Shown here piece by piece: positions 9,428 through 16,973 of a stretch of DNA of 64,000 nucleotides; the first letter of the stretch is position 1; every line of letters starts with the position of its first letter. Under the pieces are notes generated by a model, which saw only the letters and a list, made by a program, of their open reading frames with translations, was not told the DNA's origin and made no database searches. The translations under genes were made by a program, and so were the position numbers. This DNA comes from Ignavibacteriota bacterium (GTDB lineage: Bacteria; Bacteroidota; Ignavibacteria; Ignavibacteriales; Melioribacteraceae): NCBI GenBank assembly GCA_016708125.1, contig JADJGF010000001.1, forward strand, positions 1,572,001-1,636,000, in the 5' to 3' direction.

Positions 9428-9453
9428 GTTTCAACACTTATTTTGTTAAAAAA

Positions 9454-11415
9454 TTATATATCTAAATTTGCATATTTTGCATGTTTCTCTATAAAAGCTC
9501 TTCTTGGTTCAACAACATCGCCCATTAGAGTTTCAAATATTTTATCGGCAGCTGCGGCACTTTCCAAGTTTACTTGTAATATTGTTCTTGTTTCAGGATT
9601 CATTGTTGTTGACCATAATTGTTCCGGATTCATTTCTCCCAAACCTTTATATCTTGAGATATTTACACCCTTTGGTAAATTGCTATCGCTTTCTTCATTC
9701 TCAACATTTTTTGAAGATCCGTTTCCCATCCTTGCTAAAATTTTATCTCTTTCTTGATCATCATAAGCATAAATTTCTTCTTTTCCTTTTTTGATTTTAT
9801 AAAGCGGCGGCTGCGCAATATACACATGTCCGGATGTAATTAAATCTTTCATTTGTCGATAAAAGAATGTTAGTAAAAGAGTTCTAATATGACTTCCATC
9901 AACATCGGCATCCGTCATAATAATAATTTTGCCATATCTAGCTTTTTCTGTATTGAAGTCGGCTCCGATTCCGGCGCCAATTGCAGTAACCATGGTTTTT
10001 ATTTCATCGTTTTCAAGAACTTTATTAATTTTCGCTTTTTCAACATTTAGAATTTTTCCTTTAATTGGAAGAATTGCCTGAAACCTTCTATCTCTTCCTT
10101 GTTTAGCAGAACCGCCCGCAGAATCTCCCTCAACAATATATATTTCACAATGTTCGGGATCTTTAATTGAGCAATCAGCAAGTTTTCCCGGCAGATGCAT
10201 TGAATCCAAGGCACTTTTTCTTCTTACTAAATCTCTTGCTTTTCTTGCAGCTTCGCGTGCTTCCGCAGCCCGTAAACATTTATCAATTATTTTTCTTCCA
10301 ACAGCGGGATTTTCTTCAAGATAATCAGCAAGTTTTTCTCCAACAATTGATTCAACAATTGATTTAACTTCACTATTTCCAAGTTTGGTTTTTGTTTGTC
10401 CTTCAAATTGCGGTTCCATAACTTTTATGGAAATTACAGCTGTTAATCCTTCTCTAAAATCATCACCGGTTAAAGTAACTTTACTATTTTCTTTAATGAG
10501 TTTATTTTTTGTTGCATAATTGTTGAATGTTCTTGTGAGTGCTGTTTTAAATCCAACAAGATGCGTTCCGCCTTCGTGGGTATTGATGTTATTTACATAA
10601 GTGTGAATGTTATCAGAATAAGCATCGCTATACTCAAAAGCTATTTCAACGGGAGTATTATCTTTTTCGCCTTCAATATAAACTGTTTTGTGAAGAGGCT
10701 CTCTGGTTTCATCAAGATATTTTACAAACTCAATAATTCCGCCTTTGTAATGATATGTTTCTTCCTCTTTTTCAACTTCATCTGTAATTTTTATTGTAAC
10801 ATTTTTATTTAGGAATGCCAATTCTTTCATTCTTTCAGTAAGAATTTCAAACTGGAATTTTGTGGATTTGAAAATTTCATGATCCGGCATAAATGTTACT
10901 TTTGTTCCAGATTCCTTTTTAGTACTCTTTCCAATTTCTTTAACATCAGCTTTTGGAATGCCTCTTTTATACTCTTGAAAATAAATTTTTCCATCTCGTC
11001 GCACTTCAACTTTTAGCCATTCTGAAAGCGCATTTACAACAGAAACACCAACTCCATGCAATCCACCGGAAACCTTATAACTGTCTTTATCAAATTTTCC
11101 ACCGGCATGGAGAACTGTCATAACAACTTCCAAAGCAGATATTTTTTCTATTGGATGAATATCAACGGGAATTCCACGTCCATAATCTTCAACAGTTACA
11201 CTTCCGTCTTTATTTATGATAACTACAATTGTATCGTTGTAACCGGCTAAAGCTTCATCAATACTATTATCAACAACTTCATTTACTAAATGATGCAAAC
11301 CTCTTACGCCAATATCGCCAATATACATTGCGGGTCTTTTTCTAACTGCTTCAAGACCTTTTAAAACATTAATATTACTTGCAGTATAGTTTTTTTGTGC
11401 TGTTTCTTTTGTCAC
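9454..11415 (-). CDS. gyrB: DNA gyrase subunit B
   Basis: 653 residues. The GHKL ATPase domain has E46 and N50 in VNEVVDNSIDEAL and the GGLHGVGVSVVNALS loop. The Toprim domain has EGDSAGG and DADVDGSHIRTL for magnesium binding, and the C-terminus is short, without the large insert of the enterobacterial enzyme. It supplies ATP hydrolysis and part of the DNA-cleavage site of gyrase. It follows the DciA-like gene by 15 bases and precedes gyrA, the ancestral bacterial order. Confidence 0.98.
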   Translation of the reverse strand: MTKETAQKNYTASNINVLKGLEAVRKRPAMYIGDIGVRGLHHLVNEVVDNSIDEALAGYNDTIVVIINKDGSVTVEDYGRGIPVDIHPIEKISALEVVMTVLHAGGKFDKDSYKVSGGLHGVGVSVVNALSEWLKVEVRRDGKIYFQEYKRGIPKADVKEIGKSTKKESGTKVTFMPDHEIFKSTKFQFEILTERMKELAFLNKNVTIKITDEVEKEEETYHYKGGIIEFVKYLDETREPLHKTVYIEGEKDNTPVEIAFEYSDAYSDNIHTYVNNINTHEGGTHLVGFKTALTRTFNNYATKNKLIKENSKVTLTGDDFREGLTAVISIKVMEPQFEGQTKTKLGNSEVKSIVESIVGEKLADYLEENPAVGRKIIDKCLRAAEAREAARKARDLVRRKSALDSMHLPGKLADCSIKDPEHCEIYIVEGDSAGGSAKQGRDRRFQAILPIKGKILNVEKAKINKVLENDEIKTMVTAIGAGIGADFNTEKARYGKIIIMTDADVDGSHIRTLLLTFFYRQMKDLITSGHVYIAQPPLYKIKKGKEEIYAYDDQERDKILARMGNGSSKNVENEESDSNLPKGVNISRYKGLGEMNPEQLWSTTMNPETRTILQVNLESAAAADKIFETLMGDVVEPRRAFIEKHAKYANLDI

Positions 11416-11430
11416 GGATAATCCTATTTA

Positions 11431-11712
11431 TTAAAATTTTATATCAATTATAATTTTTTCTTTGAAGTAATTATTTATTTTTTCAACAATTAATTTTCTG
11501 TTTAGAAAAAGTTCGTTTTTTAAAACTGAATTTTCTGCAGTTAAAAAAAGAATTTGTTTTTTTACACTTTTTACCGAAACTGTTTTTTTTAATTCGGGAA
11601 ATATTAAATAGAATTTATCAACAACTTCATTTTCCTTTGCAGATTTTCTGAATTTTTCAAAAGCACTTTCGTTATTTATTATTTCAGTTATGCTTCTAAA
11701 TGAATTAAGCAT
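11431..11712 (-). CDS. DUF721/DciA-like protein
   Basis: 93 residues. Sequence pattern (SITEIINNESAFEKFRKSAKENEVVDKFYLIFPEL, then a basic beta-helix segment) and its position between recF and gyrB match the DUF721 family, whose best-known member DciA loads the replicative helicase DnaB in bacteria without DnaC. It overlaps the end of recF by 8 bases, indicating translational coupling. The protein is short and diverged, so assignment rests mostly on context and length; helicase loading is inferred from the family. Confidence 0.68.
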   Translation of the reverse strand: MLNSFRSITEIINNESAFEKFRKSAKENEVVDKFYLIFPELKKTVSVKSVKKQILFLTAENSVLKNELFLNRKLIVEKINNYFKEKIIIDIKF

Positions 11713-12814
11713 AAACAGCTTCTCCGTTGTTTACACTTATTACAATATCATCTTTTGTAACATTTAAATTTTCCAATTTGGAAAAATCTGTCATTGTAAT
11801 AAAAGCTTGTCCAATGCTTTTTAAATAACTGCTAATTTTTTCTGCTCTGAACGAATCAAGCTCGCCAAATACATCATCCATTAGAAATATTGGAGTAATT
11901 TTTAGTTTATCTTTTAAATAAAAAAACTGACTAAATCTTAATGCAATTTGAAAAGTTTTATGCTGACCTTGCGAACCAAATTTTTTTAATTCAAGCCCAT
12001 CAATAAAAAAATCAAAATCATCAATGTGAGGTCCAACCAAATTTCTCGCTTTTTTAAATTCCTCATTTTTTAATTCATTTATTTTTGATTGAAATAAATT
12101 TTCTGTGTTCTCAATCTCAGATGAAAATGAAACGTATTTTATTTCAGGAAACTCCTTTTTGCCCATAATAAATTCATATGGTTTTTGAATATACTCATTG
12201 AACTCATTAAGGAAAGTCATACGATGTTTAATAACTTCAGAACCGATTTTAACTAACGAAAAAGTCCATGCATCTAACTGGTCAAATAATTCCGGCGAGT
12301 TAAATTCTTTGATTTTTGAAAGCAAAGCGGATCTGTTACGAAGTATTTTATTATAATCAAGTAAGAGCTTTAAATATGTTTCGCTTGATTGAGCTATAAT
12401 TGAATCTACAAACCTCCTTCTTTCAGATGGAGCTCCTTGCGTAATTGCATGATCAGATTGCAATAAAGCAACAACTGGAAATTTCCCTATAAGTGAAGCC
12501 GCTCTGTAAACTTGTTTATCATCTAAAAAAACATTTTTCTTTTTAACGGATTCATCAAAAAATATTCTTACTTTATTTGTAGAATACTCAGAAAAAATTC
12601 CATTAATTTCAAAAAAGTTTTTATTAAAATTTAGCGCATCAATATCAGAATTTTGATTTAAGTTTTTAGTTGTGCACAAATAATAAATTGCTTCTAATAA
12701 TGATGTTTTTCCTTGTCCGTTACCACCAACAACAAAGTTGAGGTTATTTGAAAATTCTAAATTCGTATGCGTGTGTAATCTAAAATTTTTTAATTCAATA
12801 GATTTCAAAATCAT
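11705..12814 (-). CDS. recF: DNA replication and repair protein RecF
   Basis: 369 residues, standard RecF length. The Walker A motif is GGNGQGKTS around residues 30-38 (K36); the ABC-type signature lies near FGSQGQHKT; Walker B is LMDDVFGELD near the C-terminus. RecF binds single-strand/double-strand junctions and helps load RecA at gaps. Start ATG 12814 is 2 bases after the dnaN stop, so translation is probably coupled to dnaN. Confidence 0.97.
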   Translation of the reverse strand: MILKSIELKNFRLHTHTNLEFSNNLNFVVGGNGQGKTSLLEAIYYLCTTKNLNQNSDIDALNFNKNFFEINGIFSEYSTNKVRIFFDESVKKKNVFLDDKQVYRAASLIGKFPVVALLQSDHAITQGAPSERRRFVDSIIAQSSETYLKLLLDYNKILRNRSALLSKIKEFNSPELFDQLDAWTFSLVKIGSEVIKHRMTFLNEFNEYIQKPYEFIMGKKEFPEIKYVSFSSEIENTENLFQSKINELKNEEFKKARNLVGPHIDDFDFFIDGLELKKFGSQGQHKTFQIALRFSQFFYLKDKLKITPIFLMDDVFGELDSFRAEKISSYLKSIGQAFITMTDFSKLENLNVTKDDIVISVNNGEAVYA

Positions 12815-12816
12815 AA

Positions 12817-13950
12817 TTAATTGTTTAAGCGAACCGGCATAAGCAGCATCATAAGCTCATAATTTTCTTTTTCGTCAATCGGTAAAATAATTACGGCTTT
12901 TGTTGCCGAGTGAAGTTTGAAATTAATTTTCTTTTCTGAGCCAAGATGATTTAAAACATCATTTACGTATGATGAATTAAATCCGATTTCAAGATTTTCA
13001 CCTTTATATTTGCATAAAATATTTTCGGTTCCGGAAGCACCTAAATCCAAATCTTCCGCAGAAACTTCCAAATTATTTTCTTTGATTGAAAATTTTACAC
13101 GTCTTGTATTTGATGTTGAAAACAACATCATTCTTTTAATTACGTTATGCAATTCTTTAGTTTCAATTTCTAAAGCAAATTCATTTTCCAAAGGAATTAC
13201 ACTTGAATAATCCGGATATTTTTGCTTAATCAATCTTGAAATTAATTCATATTCGTTTAGCTTAAACGACATATGACTTTTGCTGAAATAAACTTTTACA
13301 TCTTTTTCATCTAAAATTTTAAGAAGTACAGAAACAGCTCTTTCCGGTAAAACATATTGGGAATCAATTGGAATTTTAACATTCTTGTAAAGTAAATTTA
13401 CAAGTCGGTGACCGTCTGTTGTAACAAATCTTAATCCTTCTTCAGTAAATTGAAACAGAGTTCCCATCATTGCCGGGCGCATTTCTTCTTTGCTCATTGC
13501 AAATGAAGTTTTTTCAAATGCAAATCTTAAATCACTACCGTTCATCGAAATTTCATTAAGTTCTTCTTTATCCAAAGTATCATTTGGAAAATCCGGAATT
13601 TCCGGAAATTCGTCATGACTCAAATAACTTAAATTATATTTTCCTTGATCAGTTAATAAATTTACTTTTCCGTTTGATAAAATTTCAAAACGGATAGTAG
13701 TATCATTTAGAGATTTTATAACATCATATAAAAGTTTAGCGGGTAAAAGTAATTTTGCATTTTCATCAGCAACAATTTTTAGTGATGATTTTAATGAAAT
13801 TTCAAGATCAGTTGCGTAAACCGTAAGCTGCCCGTCTTTAATTTCGAAAAGAAAATTTTCTAAAATCGGCATTGGTGTTCTGGTTGGCACTGCCGGAATA
13901 ATTTTAGAGAGCAGTTTTTCCAATTCTTTACTATTTACCTTAAACTCCAT
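12817..13950 (-). CDS. dnaN: DNA polymerase III beta sliding clamp
   Basis: 377 residues from ATG 13950. This start is preferred to an in-frame TTG at 13962 because GAGGA lies five bases ahead of the ATG (the TTG overlaps that site). The three-domain clamp pattern is clear: MEFKVNSKELEKLLSKIIPAVPTRTPMPILENFL at the start and the LLMPVRLNN clamp C-terminus. Forms the ring that tethers DNA polymerase III. First gene of the minus-strand dnaN-recF-dciA-gyrB-gyrA block and divergent from rpmH; dnaA, which usually sits next door, is about 26 kb away. Confidence 0.97.
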   Translation of the reverse strand: MEFKVNSKELEKLLSKIIPAVPTRTPMPILENFLFEIKDGQLTVYATDLEISLKSSLKIVADENAKLLLPAKLLYDVIKSLNDTTIRFEILSNGKVNLLTDQGKYNLSYLSHDEFPEIPDFPNDTLDKEELNEISMNGSDLRFAFEKTSFAMSKEEMRPAMMGTLFQFTEEGLRFVTTDGHRLVNLLYKNVKIPIDSQYVLPERAVSVLLKILDEKDVKVYFSKSHMSFKLNEYELISRLIKQKYPDYSSVIPLENEFALEIETKELHNVIKRMMLFSTSNTRRVKFSIKENNLEVSAEDLDLGASGTENILCKYKGENLEIGFNSSYVNDVLNHLGSEKKINFKLHSATKAVIILPIDEKENYELMMLLMPVRLNN

Positions 13951-14116
13951 AAAATTCCTCAAATTTGAAAAGTTTTTTAATATGGAAATATACCAAGTTT
14001 ATGCATAATTTACAATTATTTCACTTTAAGTAAAATAAGCTAAATGTTTAATTTTTATTGATAATTTTTGATGTGAATTGAGTAAAACAATCAAAAGCTT
14101 TATTGAAAAGCAAATA

Positions 14117-14146
14117 CAAATATAAGTTAAGGTGTTAAATAACAAT
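14117..14146 (-). promoter_or_regulatory. Candidate Bacteroidota-type promoter for dnaN
   Basis: On the minus strand ATTG, 18 bases, then TATATTTG fits the TTG/TAnnTTTG consensus. It would give a 5' leader of about 160 bases before dnaN. Spacing is one or two bases short of the commonest value, so this is tentative. Confidence 0.4.
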
Positions 14147-14177
14147 TAGTTAAGAATATTTGTATGATTTTAAAAAA

Positions 14178-14209
14178 ATTGTTTATTTATCTGAATTTAT
14201 TTAACTTTG
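14178..14209 (+). promoter_or_regulatory. Bacteroidota-type promoter for rpmH operon
   Basis: ATTG (14178-14181), 20 bases, then TAACTTTG (14202-14209), matching the -33 TTG and -7 TAnnTTTG elements of Bacteroidota. Predicted start of transcription near 14216, about 24 bases before the rpmH start codon. Confidence 0.65.
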
Positions 14210-14239
14210 TGTTCTTTGTAATTTAGAGGTAATAAAAAG

Positions 14240-14386
14240 ATGAAAAGAACATATCAGCCGAGTAATAGAAAACGAAAAAATAAGCATGGTTTTAGAGCAA
14301 GAATGGCATCTAAAAACGGAAGAAAAGTTCTTGCAAGCAGAAGAGCTAAAGGCAGAAAAAAATTAACAGTAAGTGATGAATTTTAG
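14240..14386 (+). CDS. rpmH: 50S ribosomal protein L34
   Basis: 48 residues, MKRTYQPSNRKRKNKHGFRA at the start and a basic body, the characteristic L34 sequence. GAGGT lies upstream of the ATG. Structural protein of the large ribosomal subunit. First gene of rpmH-rnpA-yidD-yidC, the conserved arrangement near bacterial replication origins. The C-terminal extension TVSDEF is slightly longer than in enterobacteria. Confidence 0.97.
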   Translation: MKRTYQPSNRKRKNKHGFRARMASKNGRKVLASRRAKGRKKLTVSDEF

Positions 14387-14388
14387 TT

Positions 14389-14798
14389 TTGAAGAAGTAT
14401 TCTTTTTCTAAAAAAGAAAGATTAAGACAAAAAAAGATTTTCAAAAAGTTTACTTAAAGGGAAAACTTCTAAATTCAGCACAAAATAAATTAAAAGTTAA
14501 TTACTATTTTGAAAGCAGCGTTAATGAAAGTGGTATTAAAGCTGCTTTTGTAGTTTCTAAGAAGTTTGGAAATGCAGTTTGGAGAAATAGATTTAAAAGA
14601 GTTCTGAGGGCTGCTTATAGAATTAGTAAGTTAGAATTTGCAGAATACTGTGTGGTTAATAATTTTTTGCTCTATTTAATATTCTCACCTAAAACTATAA
14701 ATCAAAAACAGAACAAGATTTTAAATCAAAATTATATTATTGATGATTTAGTTGAACTTTTGCAAAAAGTAAAAACAAAATTAGAAAAACATGAGTAA
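14389..14798 (+). CDS. rnpA: RNase P protein component, interrupted by a -1 frameshift
   Basis: The protein part of RNase P, which matures tRNA 5' ends. A TTG start at 14389 reads KKYSFSKKERLRQKK, then the frame ends at a TAA soon after an A7 run (14429-14435). Adding one A, or slipping back one base there, continues as DFQKVYLKGK and reaches the family signature SKKFGNAVWRNRFKRVLRAAY and a TAA at 14796-14798. The local sequence is the heptamer A-AAA-AAG in phase. Because rnpA is normally essential, the likeliest cause is a homopolymer indel in the assembly; slippage is an alternative. Overlaps yidD by 8 bases. Confidence 0.85.
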
Positions 14799-14997
14799 CG
14801 CATTTATATATTTAATTAAGTTTTATCAAAAAATAATTTCTCCAATGTTTCCGCCTTCTTGCAGATTTTACCCAAGCTGCTCAAATTATGCGATTGATTC
14901 ATTTAATAAATATGGTGTTTTCAAAGGCGGAGCTAAAGCAATTTGGCGAATTTTAAGATGTAATCCGTTTAATAAAGGCGGCTATGATCCCGCTTAA
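14791..14997 (+). CDS. yidD: Membrane protein insertion efficiency factor YidD
   Basis: 68 residues with the family core YQKIISPMFPPSCRFYPSCSNYA, the three conserved cysteines and NPFNKGGYDP. Thought to act at the inner membrane with YidC in membrane-protein insertion. Its start overlaps the end of rnpA and it is 25 bases ahead of yidC, the normal operon order. Confidence 0.96.
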   Translation: MSNAFIYLIKFYQKIISPMFPPSCRFYPSCSNYAIDSFNKYGVFKGGAKAIWRILRCNPFNKGGYDPA

Positions 14998-15022
14998 TTT
15001 ATAAATATTTGGTACAAATTTT

Positions 15023-16873
15023 ATGGATAAACAGTCAACAATAGCATTTATTTTAATTGGAGTTATTTTAGTTTTTTGGTTATATCTAAATTCTCCGCAG
15101 CCGCCGGTAAATCAACCTCAAAAAGCAGATAGCACTAATGTTGTTACACAAAAGGATAGTGTTGAGTTAGAAGATACAAAGCTTACCGAAGCCAAAGAAA
15201 ATGAAAAATTAATTCCTCCTTCAAATTTTAATAAACCAATTCTACAAGAAAAAGTTATTACTATTGAAACTGATTTAGCTTTATTGGAACTTACATCAAA
15301 AGGCGGAAGGTTAAAAAAGTTCTACTTGAAAAATTACAAAACTTGGTACCACAATGAAGTTGATTCAAACGATTTTTATAATTCATATGTTCAACTTATA
15401 AATTACAATAAAGACGGTGGTGATTTTAATATTGTATTTGTTACAAAAGAAGGTCAGCTGATAAATTCTAAAAATTTAGAATTCGAATCTGATAAAAATG
15501 AATCATATTACAGAATAAAAGATGGTGATTCATTATCTCTCAATCTAACTTTTAATATTGAAGGAAATAAAAGTTTAACCAAACAATTTACTTTTTACGG
15601 AAATGATTACAATTCAAAAGTTCAAATAATTCTTAATAATCTTGAAGACGTAATTAGCAGTTACAGATATGATTTGGAATGGTCAAACGGAATTAATTTT
15701 GTTGAACAAAATTCTGTTGATGAAGCAAATTTTTCAAGCGCGGCTGCTTTTACGGCAGACGAAAAAGTTGTTATTGATGCAAGCTCAGTTGATGAACCGG
15801 TTGAAAAGGTAATGAACGGAAAAATTGATTGGCTTGGAATTAAGAATAAATATTTCACAATAATTTTAGCTCCGCAAAATCCAAGTAATGAAGGCGGTGC
15901 AGATTTTAAAGGTGAACATGTTTTAAATCAACTTGGAAATAGAGAATATTATTCCGCAAGTTTAAGAATTCCGTTTAACAATCAAAAAGTTCAAAAAGAT
16001 AATTTTAGATTATATATTGGTCCGCTTGATTATGAAATTTTAAAATCTAAAAATAACAATTATCAAGCAATGTATGATTTTGGAAGTTTCTTTGGATTAT
16101 CATTTATAACCCGACCAATATCAGAATATATTTTACATCCGCTGTTTGTTTTCTTGCATAAATTTATTCCAAATTACGGCTGGGTGATTATTGTATTTAC
16201 AATTATTCTTAAAATCGGTTTATCTCCGCTTACAAAACAAAGTTTTAAATCGATGAAAAAAATGTCTCAGCTTCAGCCCAAAATTGCTGAGTTGAAAGAA
16301 AAGTATAAAGATGATCAACAAAAAGTGCAGAAAGAAACGATGAAATTATATTCCACTTATGGAATAAATCCAGCTGGCGGATGTTTGCCAATGTTATTGC
16401 AAATGCCAATTTTATTTGCTCTTTATACATTTTTTAATGTTGCAATTGAATTAAGACATGAGCCATTTTTATGGTGGATAACAAATCTTTCATCACCGGA
16501 TGTTATTTATAAATTGCCATTTAAAATTCCTTTATTCGGAATTGATATTATTACCGGATTGGCACCGCTTCTTGGAATAACAATGTTTTTCTCACAAAAA
16601 ATGACCGTAAAAGATCCAGCACAAAAAGCAATGGTTTATATGATGCCGGTAATGATGATATTTATATTTATGCCATTATCTTCTGGATTGAACTTATATT
16701 ATTTTATGTTTAATTTACTTTCAATTGCGCAGCAATATTATATCAATCATCAACATGGTGAAGAGTTAGTGCCAGTTGAAAATCCTAAAAAGAAAGCCGG
16801 ATTTATGCAAAGAATGATGGAAGCTGCTGAGCAACAGCAAAAGTCTCACAAACAAATTGGTAAGAAAAAGTAA
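15023..16873 (+). CDS. yidC: Membrane protein insertase YidC
   Basis: 616 residues of the Gram-negative long form: an N-terminal membrane anchor (residues about 7-24), a large periplasmic beta-sandwich domain (about 55-355), then the conserved five-helix insertase core with GWVIIVFTIILKIGLSPLT and YGINPAGGCLPMLLQMPILFALY. A lysine-rich tail ends the protein and may contact ribosomes. Inserts proteins into the inner membrane alone or with SecYEG. Last gene of the rpmH operon. Confidence 0.97.
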   Translation: MDKQSTIAFILIGVILVFWLYLNSPQPPVNQPQKADSTNVVTQKDSVELEDTKLTEAKENEKLIPPSNFNKPILQEKVITIETDLALLELTSKGGRLKKFYLKNYKTWYHNEVDSNDFYNSYVQLINYNKDGGDFNIVFVTKEGQLINSKNLEFESDKNESYYRIKDGDSLSLNLTFNIEGNKSLTKQFTFYGNDYNSKVQIILNNLEDVISSYRYDLEWSNGINFVEQNSVDEANFSSAAAFTADEKVVIDASSVDEPVEKVMNGKIDWLGIKNKYFTIILAPQNPSNEGGADFKGEHVLNQLGNREYYSASLRIPFNNQKVQKDNFRLYIGPLDYEILKSKNNNYQAMYDFGSFFGLSFITRPISEYILHPLFVFLHKFIPNYGWVIIVFTIILKIGLSPLTKQSFKSMKKMSQLQPKIAELKEKYKDDQQKVQKETMKLYSTYGINPAGGCLPMLLQMPILFALYTFFNVAIELRHEPFLWWITNLSSPDVIYKLPFKIPLFGIDIITGLAPLLGITMFFSQKMTVKDPAQKAMVYMMPVMMIFIFMPLSSGLNLYYFMFNLLSIAQQYYINHQHGEELVPVENPKKKAGFMQRMMEAAEQQQKSHKQIGKKK

Positions 16874-16973
16874 AATAGATTTGATATTTTTTTTATGCTC
16901 AATACTTAGTAAAAGAATATTTTAAAAGAATTTTCATAAAATTAAATTATTTAGGAAATTATAAAATTACTTC

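Noticed and set aside
13951..14239. oriC in the dnaN-rpmH gap
   Set aside because: Only one weak DnaA-box-like site (TTATGCATA) is visible, against five sites next to dnaA. Kept only as an alternative to test.
14429..14436. Firm claim of programmed -1 frameshifting in rnpA
   Set aside because: The slippery heptamer arises automatically from loss of one A in an A8 run, and I see no strong upstream ribosome-like site or downstream structure.
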